From contig NC_085849.1 in assembly GCF_020906515.1 (NCBI RefSeq), forward strand, positions 1,984,001 to 2,048,000: DNA of 64,000 bases, given 5' to 3'. This DNA comes from Vanrija pseudolonga. Its lineage: Eukaryota > Basidiomycota > Tremellomycetes > Trichosporonales > Trichosporonaceae. Position 1 is the first letter of the stretch. Each line of letters starts with the position of its first letter. Positions 1 through 10,977 of this stretch are shown here, piece by piece. A program made the position numbers and the translations under genes. The notes under the pieces are model-generated. The model made no database searches. It worked only from the letters and a program-made list of their open reading frames with translations, and was not told where the DNA came from.

Positions 1-893
1 CGGCAGTCAGGCCGTCCTCGGACGAGGCAACAACCGGCTCCACCTGCTGAGCGCAGAGAGCATTCTTGTGGTTCTTGACGTGGCGGAGGTTCTTGCCAAT
101 CTTGAGGCGGGTGTGCTGCCTCTCCTCGTCCGAGACCTCGTCCTCGTCACCGTCGAGGCCGAGAAGGGCCTTGGCGGCCGTCTTGGCCAGGTCCCAGGCC
201 GAAGGCTCGGGGGCGAGGAGCTCCTTGAGCGCGTGCTTGTGGTTGTCGATCGACTGGTCAATCGACTCGCAGAGCACCGTCTGCGCGATAGTCGAGGTGT
301 CGCGGAGCTCGGCGCCACCGCCAGGGTGGAACGAGTTACCCCACGAGATGATACGGCCGTTGCGGTCGACGTTGACGTTGATGTCGCCGTCGCCGACCTC
401 GAGGCCGTTGATAAGCTGGCGCGCGTAGATGTGGGTGACTAGCGTCGAGGGGTCGGTGTATGACTAGGGACGTCAGCACAGATGCGGGGAGGTCAGGCAA
501 GTGAATGAGTGGCGTGTGTGGGGTCGCGCGTGCGCGGGGTCGCGTGACGGGAATGTGGGAAGGCGGGGAAGCCGACCGCTAGCTGCCACAACACGCGTCG
601 GTGGCAAAGTGGGGAGGGAGCAAGGGTGGCGCACTACTCACGTCGTCGCGGAGGTAAAAGCCCTCGCCTTCGCCGGCGCCGACCTTGTCTGCGATGAAGG
701 CGGTGGCGACCTTGCGTGCGTCGGCCGGCTCGTCGGTGAAGGCGCGCGCGCGGTGGTGGTCGGGGAAGGCCTCGAAGCGCGCGTGGGCGTGGTGCGGGCC
801 AAACGAGAGCGACTTGCGTCCCTTGTGGTGCGCGTCGTGTGCGGTGGCGACGGCGAGGAAGGGGAGGAGAGCTACGAGCGCGGAGAGGCGCAT
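1..893 (-). CDS. Fungalysin (M36) metalloprotease precursor, N-terminal part only
   Basis: Extracellular zinc metalloprotease of the fungalysin family, seen only as its start; the catalytic domain with HEXXH lies beyond the window edge. Exon 1 (893-642) begins with a clear signal peptide (MRLSALVALLPFLAVATA) followed by a His-rich stretch. A 178-nt intron (641-464, GTGAGT...CTAG) joins it to exon 2, which reads SYTDPSTLVTHIYARQ and then GLEVGDGDINVNVDRNGR. This is the typical FTP/M36 propeptide pattern (Y-T-D-P, H-x-Y-x-R-Q, G-x-x-V-x-x-x-D-I-N-V) that acts as intramolecular chaperone and inhibitor. About 238 residues are visible of a family that usually has 600-650. The role in nutrient scavenging from protein is inferred from the family. 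The start is the first ATG and is supported by the signal peptide. Confidence 0.85.
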
Positions 894-1461
894 GATGTGA
901 TGCTGGGGCTAGCGACTGCTAGTAGTGTACAACGTGATGATGCAAGTGTAGTGTGTCTATGAGGGGCAGCGAGCGTTGAGAGAGAGATAGATGTGATGGG
1001 CAGAAGAGAGATGCGGTGCGTGGTGGGGTGATTATCAGGACGGCGGTGGGTGAGGGGGGGGGGGGAAGGCCGATGCAATCGGTGGGGTGGTGCTGTTGCA
1101 GTGGCCGGGGTGGGTGGTCGCGCGATGGCGGCGATGGCTGAGAGTGACGACGTACGCGCCACCCACTGTACCGACTCGCCGGTCAAGCTCCACTTTTGAT
1201 TCCGTCCCTGGGCTGGGGCGTCGGTGGCGTCTTATCGACTCGGGTCATCCAATGACGCGTTCATTTCAACCCGGCAAGCACTTTCCTAATCCAGCTATTT
1301 CACAGCGAGGCCCATCAGTCCACGCGGGGGCATCGGCCGAACCCGAGACCAGGCCAAGCAGCCACTTATCTCGACGGGCGGCCCACAATGCCGAGCACCC
1401 CGGCCATCACCACCAGTACGCCCTCGCCCCCTCATCAAGATATGCAGAGCAGCACACATCA
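894..1461. other. Intergenic: fungalysin promoter and lactonohydrolase 3' side
   Basis: No convincing coding region. It holds the upstream region of the fungalysin gene and a run of 12 G at 1054-1065. Confidence 0.6.
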
Positions 1462-3117
1462 CTACAGATCAGTAATATGCGCGCCCTCGGCAGCGAGCGT
1501 GCCGTAGAACAGCTCCGTCTCGCCGCAAATGACAATACGGCCCTTGCCTGCGAACTGCGGGAGTGTGTGTGAGCGTCGTCCACCCAGAGCGGCACATGGC
1601 GTGCTCGCACGAGAGCCGCGCCGGTCGCGTCTTGTGTGCTCTTCTGCTCTTCGCGACCGGCACTAGCCCACACAGGCATCCAACTCACCTGGAAGTTGGC
1701 CGCCACGTCGCCCGTGTAGATCTTGCCGATGAGCGTGCCGGCTGGGTTCCAGACGTGCAGGCCGTCCCCGACGCCAGAGTAGACGTTGCCCTTGGTGTCG
1801 CAGTGGACGCCATCGGGCACACCGACGTGCACGTACGTGAAGAGCTCGTTGGGTCCGAGCGTGCCGTCGTCGTTGACCGGCAGGCGGTATCTGGGTGTGT
1901 GTCAGGCTGGCTGGCCCCGCTGCTGGTCCTTAACTCGACTTACATGCTCGCTGGCGCGGACCAGTCGACGCCGGTGAAGCCCTGGGCGGCGCCAGTGTCG
2001 GTCACGTAGAGCCACTTGCCATCCGGGGAGAACGTGAGGCCTGGGGTCGTCAGCGATGTGCACCCAGCCCGCCGTGCACCCACCGTTAGGACGCAGAGTG
2101 TAGTCGGCGACGGCCTGGATGACGCCCGTGTCCGGGTTCCAGCGGTACACCTGTCGGCGGATGTTGACCTTTGAGCGGAAGTCTCTGCGGCAGCGTGAGC
2201 GATGCCTCGAGCTGAACAGACCACACCAAACCCACTGCAAGAACCCGTAGTCGACGTCGGTAAAGTAGATCCAGCCGTTAGAAGGGTGCACCGCGACGTC
2301 GTTCAAACTGCTGAACTGGCGCCCGAAGAAGTTGTTGACCAGCACGGTAGTGTTGTACGGCGGCACAGGGTTCATGGCGTACAGCGCCGATGGCACAGCA
2401 GGCCCCTGGCCCTCGCCGCAGAAGATGATCTGGCCGCGCCAGTTCGTCCCGCCGTTGGGGTTGATCACCTGCGGGCTAGAGGGGACGGTCACGACGTCGA
2501 CCTGCCCGACGGCGCTGGCGAGGTCCTTGACCGCGTCCGCCTGCGCGAGCGAGATCCTCTGGATGATGGCCGACTTGTTCAGGCCCGTGCCGGCCGCCTT
2601 CGCGCCCGCATTCTGCACGAAGAAGACCTCGTCCGTGGGTGGATACCTGGGCACAGTGGTCAGCGAGAAGCACCGCGAGCAGAAGCCAAGCCTACGCACC
2701 ACACGACCGCCTCGTGGAACAAGGGGTCCTTGTCCGTCGCAGCGACGACCGTCAGCGTAGGGTTCGACCCGATGATGGCGTAAAAGTCGTCGTGGTAGAC
2801 GTGGAACGGGCGGGCCTTGAGCGACGCGGAGTCTGTACCGGGGGGGTAGAAGAGCTGCGGGGTGTCGGCGTGAGCGATAACAACAAGGAGAGCCGGCACC
2901 GCCCACTCACACTACTCCCGTCAAACGCGTCCTGGCTCGGCACCTGCGCGAGCGCATTGAACGCCTTCTGGTCAATCACCTGCGCCTGCGCCGGCAGCGC
3001 GTCGGCGCCCCACCGCTCCAATGGCGGCTGCTGCGAGCGCGTGAGGGGCACGCTGATGATCGCGGCGCCGAGGACGATGGGCGCCGCGATCGACGTGAGC
3101 CAGGTTGGTGGGGCCAT
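1462..3117 (-). CDS. Lactonohydrolase / gluconolactonase-like (SMP-30 family) protein
   Basis: Seven exons (3117-2911, 2854-2700, 2646-2236, 2184-2084, 2040-1944, 1890-1689, 1554-1462) give a 421-residue protein. The N-terminus (about residues 5-25) is hydrophobic, so it is either secreted or membrane anchored. The rest fits a six-bladed SMP-30/gluconolactonase propeller: F-H-E-A-V-V-W, L-N-D-V-A-V-H-P-S-N-G-W-I-Y-F-T-D, G-L-T-F-S-P-D-G-K-W-L-Y-V-T-D-T and G-V-P-D-G-V-H-C-D are the metal-ligand and blade motifs seen in fungal lactonohydrolases. Members hydrolyse aldonolactones (gluconolactone, galactonolactone) or related lactones; which one is used here cannot be told from sequence. Its link with the galactonate dehydratase 24 kb away is speculative. 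The C-terminal exon is short (FAGKGRIVICGE...) and matches the usual last blade. Confidence 0.85.
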
Positions 3118-3724
3118 GGGGGGGAGCGAGGTCGGCGGGGCGAGGAGGGCGGGCGAGATGTAGGAGCCGCGGAGCGTGAGAGAGGGAGAGAGAGCAGCCG
3201 GTTATATGTCGAGTTGTGAGCTGGAGACGCCGAAGCGCGGATCATCGTCTGCGGACCGATGTTGCGCATCTCGCGCCCTCGCCCCTCCAATATTGGCCCG
3301 GCGGTAACGGACGGCCCGGGGCGGCCCTGGCATGTGACCAGATCATATCACCAGACCCAGTCCTCGTACCTCGCTGCTACTGCACAACGCCCAGCACAAG
3401 ACAACCACAATGCATACAAGAGGAAAGATAAAGACAATGACGCAGTGCACATGACCAGTCGTGAGTGTCGCTCGAGAGCGCGCGCTCGTCGTTCGACGTC
3501 GTAACAAACTACCCCAATCCAAACTCAATGGCCTCCTCGCTCACGACCACCCCAGAGGGCTGCAGATCTCCCAGCGACCGTAGCCTTCTCATGAACCTTA
3601 TTAACACGTAATGGTTGCAGCAGTATTGTGTCCCTGCAACTGGACACACCGTCGGAAATGAAAGTGTTCTTTGGGGCTGGAGGGGGGGAAAGAGAGGCCC
3701 GGGGCTGCATTCACGCAAGCCCAA
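3118..3724. other. Intergenic region
   Basis: Upstream region of the lactonohydrolase and downstream region of the next minus-strand gene. No coding region or RNA gene recognised. Confidence 0.55.
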
Positions 3725-6700
3725 TTACACCTTGCCAGCCTTGAGCTTCGACTTGGACTGTTTGTGGCCGGGGCGGAGGAACTTGGAGAGCAGTCTGCTA
3801 CCGGGGCTCGACTTGGGAGTGTCCTTCTCGGGCACTGGAGGCGGGGTCGTAGGCTGGGGTATCTTGACAGGGGGGAGCAGCGGCGATGGGGCGAGTCCTG
3901 GCGAGGAATGCAGGGGAGGGGAACGGTTCGTGGGGAGCGAGATGACGTGAGGGGGTGGCGGAGGGGAGCGGGTGGGCAGCAGGATGCCGGGGAGAGGCGA
4001 GATGCGCGGCGGGGGAGAGAGCGGTGGAGGTGACCGGCTGCTCGGGCGTGGCATCGTCGTCGACAGGATGGTCACTGGGCGCCTCATCGACGAGCGGCGT
4101 GGTGGTGGCATCGTCTCATTCACCGTCATCATCATGGTCTGTGGGCGCATGTTGGTGACGGGCGGCATATCGCCAATGAGCATGGACATGGGGCGGCCGA
4201 TCGGTCCGTCCGCGTCAGGAGGGAAGAGCATTGACGCGGGGCGGACGTCTCTGGGAATGACGGGTGCAGGGCGCGGGCGCGTAAACTTGGATGTTGGCGT
4301 TGGAGGTCCGTAGCGTTGGCGCACGGGCGCGCCGTTGCTGCGACGTGACCTCGTGCTCGCCGTCTTGGCGCTTCGGCCACTCTTGCCACTCTTGCCGCTC
4401 TTGCCGCTCTTGACGCTCCTGGCGCTCTTGCTGCTCTTCGCGCTCTTGGCGCTGCGCGCACTCCTCAGCGACGATGGGGAGGCAGATCGAACAGAGGCTG
4501 GGTTCTCGCGCAGCATCGACGCGCGGTTGGCACGAGGCTGGATCTTTGGGGCGCCGAGCGCGGCAATCCCTCCGCCAGGCGATCGGTGTGGAGACTTCTT
4601 CGTCTTGTCGTTCTGGTCAACCTCCTGACCAGTGGGAAGATCAGGCGAGTTCTCCTTGATCACACGCAGCGCACTACGGGATGGCGTGCGCTGCGAGCCC
4701 CATGGCGTATTAGACGACGGCAGCTTGCTCGGCGTTGCGTCCGTGGCAAGGTCGACCGTGAGCGGCGTGAGGGCCGAAGGTGGCGCCGGTCGCGCCCCGG
4801 ACATGATTGGAATGCTGATGCTCGACGACGGGCTGCTGGGCGCCGGGGGCGTGGCAGGCAGGCTTCTGTCGCGGCCGGGCGTAGCAGGAGTGCGAAGGAT
4901 CGGCGACATCTTGGAAGACTGGGTGAGACTGGGACTGCCATTCGGAGTCCTCGCCGCAGCCCAGGGCACGGAGGGGTTCGCCACCATCGGTGTCTCCACA
5001 TGCTTTACCGCCCTCGGCACATCCACAGGCTCGGGCCGCTCGATGAACTTTGGCGATTGTGCAACAGGCTTCGGCTTGGGTGATTCCGCCGCCGGCTTCG
5101 GCTTCTCGATCGGTGCGGCCTTCTCGACCGGTGCCGGCTTCTCAACCGGGGTCGACTTCTCGACCGTTGTGGACTTGACCACAACGGGCTGAGGAATCAG
5201 CGACGGTGCCGAGGTCTGCTTGACAACGGCCTTGGCCTCGGCGGTTTCAACGCTGGGAATCGGTGGCACGGGCGTCGTCTCGAGCACGCTGATTCTCTTG
5301 GACGGCAGCGCAACCGAGACGGGTCTCAGATGCGATCTGCGAGGGATAGGAGGAGGGGCCGCATCGCCTGTGCCTGTGCGTAGCATCGAAGCACGGTTGG
5401 CGCGGGGAGCCTGCGGATATCGTCAGCGTTCTGGCCCGTGCGGCTGCGACGACACGACTCACGATAACCGGGTTGCTGGTGAGGCTCGTAGGCAGCTGCA
5501 CGCTCTTGATCTTTTCTGCGCGCTCGGCAGCATCGCGCGCCTTGTTCCTCACCGCCTGTTCCGCCACTTGCTTGGGGTCACGGTAGGGGGAGGCGGTGGG
5601 TGCCTGCCCCAGCCTCAGCTGGGAGGCGCGGTTCGGACGAGGAGCGAGCTCAGGTGGCGACACGAGGCTTGCGGGAAGCTGAACGCTGCGGCGCTTTTCC
5701 GCGCGCTCAGCGGCCTCACGCGCCTTGTTACGCGCGGCGATCTCTGCGCGCGAAATTGATGGGCTGAAGGCATCACCGGGAACTTGACCGGCGCGTAGCA
5801 TTGCTGCGCGGTTCTGTCTTGGCTGCAGCGTCGGCTCGGCGAGCGACGCGACACTCTGAAAGGGGTTGTCAGCACACGTCCCCCCTTGTCAACGCCACCA
5901 CTCGACCGCGCCGTGAGGGATCACATGAGGCATGCAGATCTTGGGGGAATCTCCCTAGGTTGTGCACACCTCCTGCACATATGCAGGGGGTGCGCGTTCC
6001 AGACGAGTTCCAAGTGCAAGGATGTGTGCGTCGCGTTGGTGACTAGTTGTCACGGTTCCGCACATTTGGAAACGCGTGTTGCAGGGGGTGGAAAGGGTCG
6101 GTTGCTCGGCGCACGGGGCTTCCGAGGCACCACGCACCGACCCAACATGGACGGAACAACGACTACCACTCACCAGACCAAGGCCAGTGCGCTTGTGTCC
6201 TGGCACGTCGGTGAAATCAACTGGGACGTCCTCGCCAGATACTTTGCGCATGTCTCTTGGGTCTTGCCATTGGAGACCTTGGCGGAGGGCGGCCGACTTT
6301 GTGAGGCGGGGACCTAAGCCATCGATGTAGGTCGTTTCAGGTGCAGGGCGGGCCTTGAACTTGGACGACGGCGACGTGGTCGTTGGGTCGAAAGGACCAT
6401 GTGCTGCTGACGACGCTGGCAGCGACTGACGAAAGATCGGGTTGGGGAGCGGAGGTCTTGGTGGCAGCTGGACTTTTGCAAAGCGGTTGAGGATGGGGTC
6501 GGTGGCCACGTCTGAGCGACTGATGGCCTTGACCTGGGTGAACGAGTCGAGCTTGGACGGGAAGACGGCATTGCCGCCCTCTATGAGGATCTCGTATCCA
6601 GCCTCGACATCCTCGTCCGGTGGTGGCGTGCGCAGACGAGTGTGGTCAAACGCGTCCGCGTCCGAGTAGGAGAGCTGGGTGTCGGTTTCGCTCATGAGTC

Positions 6701-6749
6701 CAGGGTTGGGAGATTCACTGAGCAAGCTGGTGACAGACTGGAGCGACAT
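3725..6749 (-). CDS. Unrecognised disordered protein with NRAxxLR repeats
   Basis: Three exons (6749-6174, 5855-5463, 5410-3725) give 884 residues. I do not recognise the family. The start ATG is followed by a plausible N-terminus (MSLQSVTSLLSESPNPGL). A repeat of about 65 residues occurs twice in exon 2: R-x-N-R-A-(A/S)-x-L-R-x-G-Q, then A-R-N-K-A-R-(E/D)-A-A-E-R-A-E-K, then S-V-Q-L-P-(A/T)-S-L. The NRASMLR core recurs at the start and middle of exon 3, so four copies in all. Exon 3 also carries a (x)PVEKPAP-type Lys-Pro repeat, a Ser-Lys-Gly array (coded by about 4380-4460) and a basic C-terminus. Composition is Pro/Ser/Lys-rich and mostly disordered. A scaffold or cytoskeleton-associated role is possible but unsupported. 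The first intron (318 nt) is long for this locus; the second is 52 nt. Confidence 0.7.
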
Positions 6750-8410
6750 GGCCCTGGTCGTGATGGGGTATGCTACTTGTTATAGCTGCCTTGCGGATGG
6801 CGTGTGTGTTGCAGCAAGGCTAGTGATGAGCGGCGCAGAGAGCCGTGCTCGGTTGTCGTTGTTGTGCTTGTGCGGTGCGACACACGGATTGTTGGGGTTT
6901 CAAGATCGGAGCACGAGGGGACGCGTCGGTTGGGATCCTGATCCCCGACGCGTTCGTTCGCGACGGCCAAGTGGTTGATGGCAATGGAAAGGAGAGTGGA
7001 AGACAAGTGATGAGAATGATCAAGGAGTGGGTGGGGCTGGGAGCTCTTGGTCTGCTCGTGGTGGTCGTTGGAGTGAGAGGAAGTGTATGGTCGTCCCAGG
7101 TCGTTGCCGTGTTGCCGTCAGCGACGTTTGTTGGTGTAATGAACTTCTTTTGGTCTGGGACGACGACAGAGACGCTGATGGCTTGCGGCGGGCTGCCACC
7201 GTCGAGTGGCCAGGGAAATGTGCTTGATGCGGCAGGCCAGGCGCGAAGCCGCGGAGAAGGCGGGAACCCAATGGGCTAGAATTGTTTGGTGTCGCAGAGT
7301 GCAGCCACTGAAGCAGGACGAGGTCGAGGACCGTGCCGTCACAACTTGCCGCCTCTTGCTTCCCGGATCCACGGGTTGCCTCGTTGCCCCGCCGATGCGC
7401 CGCGCCGTCGCTGCCCTCCTTCACCCCCACCCCCTGCACCTTGGTCGTCGCGTCTCGTCTCTGACTTTGTGACCCTGCATGCGTGCAAAAGGGACCCTGT
7501 GCAGTTCAAGTCAAACTAGACGGTCAGTGTAACGTAAGGGGTAAAGGCAGGCGACCTGCACCCCGTCTTGTTGTCAGGCGGAGCATTGTACCCGAAATGC
7601 AACAACAACGGCATGCCGACGGGCTCTTGTACAATACGCCCCTGTACCAAATCTGGTTTACGCTGGCTGGCGACTCTGCTGCCACGGGCGCGGCGACAGA
7701 CTTGGACCACCTCCACCTTTACGACCATTTGCCTCCCCGTGTCTGTCTCGGACCATAAGGTGCTGCCTGGCTGGGTGGGTGCTGCACACTCGCGGCTCAA
7801 CTGCCTGCCTGCCACTGGAAACATCGCACTCACTGTAGGACATTTATGCTCCCGCCACGGTTTCAGCTTAAGCAGTCACCGTTGAGCCAAGCTAAAAAGC
7901 TTGGCTGGCTGGCTGGCAGGATAGGCGTGGGCAATGAAGACTGTCACTAACCAATCATTAGGCCGGCTACTCACCTTGCAGTCCTAATGCTGTGCCTCGC
8001 CCAGCACCGAGAATGCACAGCTTAGGGGGGGGGGGCGGGGGTCCACCCATGACGCAAGCACTCAGCGCACACTCAGCGTCAGTTGAATGTGGGTGTGCCC
8101 AGCCAAGTTGCCCACCCCACCCCACCCACACACCCCAGCGCCCAGCCGCATCATTCACCGACGACGGACCGACCCCACCGGCCTACTCACACCGCACACT
8201 GCACACCGCTTCTCTCATTGTGTCATATTGACGTACGTCGCCGACCCAACTCGTTCTTCGACCACTGCCTACATCTCCTTCTCATTCCCCCATCTTCACA
8301 TCCAGACATCATCACAACCGTCGTCACCTCGCCACCTGCAAAGCATCCACTTTGACTGCTCTTGACACTACACCTTTCATCGAAGCAGCTACAGCACACA
8401 CCCATCCACA
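6750..8410. other. Long divergent intergenic region upstream of SAC6
   Basis: 1.66 kb between two divergent genes. No supported coding region. It contains a GGCT-type short repeat near 7900-7918, a G-run at 8025-8035 and a pyrimidine/A-rich stretch immediately before the SAC6 start that looks like promoter and 5' leader. Confidence 0.55.
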
Positions 8411-10748
8411 ATGCAGGCCATCAAGTTGGGGAAGAAGTATCCCGATCTCGGACAGGACGAAATCTTCGAACTCATCAGCAAATTCAAGTACGTCGCGAGT
8501 TGCTATCCTCGGAGACGGCGACGTTTCCAGTCTGTAGGAGCTACCACTGACTCCCCATAGCGCCATCGATGTCGATGACAAGGGATCGCTGGACAAGGCG
8601 ACCGTCATTAGTGCTGTCCAGCAGTCTGGAACAGCCGACTACGACTCTGTAAGTGTGGAGAGGAGAGCTCGGACACGGAAAACCAGTCCAAGACGCTGAT
8701 GCAAGCGCTCCAGGCTCGCGAGACGATCAAGAGCGTAAACGTCGACTCGTCGGGCCGCCTCGAGCTCGAGGACTGGGTCCAGCTCCACTCATTGCTCAAG
8801 GCCACCAAGAACCAGCCAGTGTGAGTCGGCGTGTGGAGCCGAGCGTTGCTGTACCACCCTCGATGGACGGCGAGGGTGGGCCGCGCGCCGAGCTCAGACC
8901 AGCGGGTGGCACGAGACGTCCCGAGCACGAGCTAACGAGGTTCCGTGCAGTCTCGAGTCCAACAAGGGCCGCATCCAAGTCAAGGGCACGGCTGGCACCA
9001 ACACATCGCACACCATCAACGAGGATGAGCGTCGCTCGTTCACTGACCACATCAACGGCGTCCTCGCTGGCGACCGCGACATTGGAAACCGCCTCCCCAT
9101 CCCCACCGACACGATGCAGCTCTTTGACGAGGTCCGAGGTGAGTGGGAAGCGAGCGGAGCCGAGAGAGCCGAGAGATGGCGGCGGTAGCGAGCACGCTCG
9201 CGTCGCTGGCCATCCTCCGCGTTGGCGTCGGCCCGACCTTGGCTCGCTCTCGTAGACCTTCCCTGACGCCCTGCTAACAATCACACAGATGGTCTGATTC
9301 TCTGCAAGCTGATCAACGACTCCGTGCCCGACACCATCGACGAGCGTGTCTTGAACAAGCCGACCGCCAAGAAGCCCCAGCTCAACGCGTTCCAGATCAC
9401 CGAGAACAACAACATTGTCATCACCTCGTCCAAGGGTATCGGCTGTAGCGTTGTCAACATTGGTCCCGAGGACATTGCCGACGGTCGCGAGCACCTGATC
9501 CTCGGTCTCATTTGGCAGGTCATTCGCCGCGGTCTCTTGGCCAAGATCGACATCAAGCTCCACCCCGAGCTGTACCGTCTCCTTGAGGACGGCGAGACAC
9601 TTGAGGAGTTCCTCCGCCTTCCTCCTGACCAGATTCTGCTCAGGTGGTTCAACTTCCACCTCAAGGCCGCCGGCTGGGACCGCAGGTGGGTGTTGCGATA
9701 TCGCGGTTTGTGCGTCCAACACTAACACAACCCCAGGGTGAACAACTTCTCGAAGGATGTGTCGGACGGAGAAAACTACACCATCCTCTTGAATCAGCTC
9801 AAGCCCGCCGAGTGCAGCCGCGCACCCCTCCAGACCCGTGACCTCCACCAGCGTGCCGAGGAAGTGCTGCAGAACGCCGACCGAATTGGCTGCCGCCGCT
9901 TCTTGACAGCCAACTCGCTCGTTGCCGGAAACCCCAAGCTCAACCTTGCCTTCGTTGCCAACCTCTTCAACACGTGGCCTGGTCTTGAGCCTCTGGCAGA
10001 GACCGAGGAGATCCCGGAGATTGAGGACTTTGACGCCGAGGGCGAGCGCGAGGCCCGTGTCTTCACCCTGTGGCTCAACTCGCTCGACGTCGAGCCTGGA
10101 GTTTACAACCTCTTCGAGGACCTCAAGGACGGCTACGTCCTTCTCCAGGCCTTTGACAAGGTCATCCCCGGCTCGGTCATCTGGCGCCGCGTCACCAAGC
10201 CCAAGGAGGGCCAGGAGCTCTCGCGCTTCAAGGCGGTCGAGAACACCAACTACGCCGTCGACCTGGCAAAGGCCAACGGCATGCACATTGTCGGTATCCA
10301 GGGCTCGGACATTGTCGACGGCACGCGCACCCTGGTCCTCGGCCTCGTGTGGCAGCTCATGCGCATCTCGATCACGCAGACCCTCGCGTCGATCACCCAG
10401 GGCGGCAGAGCCGTCACCGACCAGGACATGGTCAGATGGGCCAACGACACGGTCAAGAAGGGCGGAAAGAGCAGCACGATGCGTTCGTTCAAGGACCCAT
10501 CGCTCTCCAACGCCGTCTTCTTCCTCGACCTCCTCAACGGTGTCCGCCCAGGCATTGTCGACTACAGCCTCGTCTACCAGAACACAAACGACCCCGAGGA
10601 GAAGAAGCTCAACGCCAAGCTCGCCATCTCGATCGCACGCAAGCTCGGCGCTCTCATCTTCCTCGTCCCAGAGGACATTGTCGACGTCCGCCCGCGTCTT
10701 ATCCTCACCTTTGTCGGCGCCCTGTGGGCCGCGTCGGCTCGCCAATAG
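8411..10748 (+). CDS. SAC6: Fimbrin (actin-bundling protein, four CH domains)
   Basis: Fimbrin/plastin crosslinks actin filaments in cortical patches and cables and is needed for endocytosis. Six exons (8411-8487, 8561-8648, 8714-8820, 8951-9138, 9289-9685, 9737-10748) give 622 residues, the usual size. Two N-terminal EF-hand-like loops are visible (DVDDKGSLDKATV and NVDSSGRLELEDW), followed by two actin-binding domains made of four calponin-homology repeats. CH landmarks include DGLILCKLINDSVPDTID, NCS-like G-I-G-C-S-V-V-N-I-G-P-E-D-I, H-L-I-L-G-L-I-W-Q in CH1 and the matching D-G-Y-V-L-L-Q-A-F-D, I-Q-G-S-D-I-V-D-G and L-V-L-G-L-V-W-Q-L-M in CH3. The end (LTFVGALWAASARQ) is the usual fimbrin tail. 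Introns crowd the 5' half, as in many tremellomycete genes. Confidence 0.97.
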
Positions 10749-10977
10749 GCTGGGTAGTGGCGATCTAGGAGTATTCTATCGGGCTCGGCCCTCGAGTCGT
10801 TTATTGATGAGCTGCGCCGCCACTCGGCGCCCTCGTTGGATACGGTTACACTTTCGTAGTACATGCAGATGCGCAGACATGACAATAGCAATCTAAGCTC
10901 GGCTAATTGGCGCCAGACAAACAACTGCTACAGAGTCTAAATTTGGGTCAACTAACATTTCTACGGATAGGGGAGGC

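Noticed and set aside
8796-10745. Long minus-strand open frame opposite SAC6
   Set aside because: Antisense shadow of fimbrin exons caused by GC-rich codon bias; it runs across introns of the real gene and has no family match.
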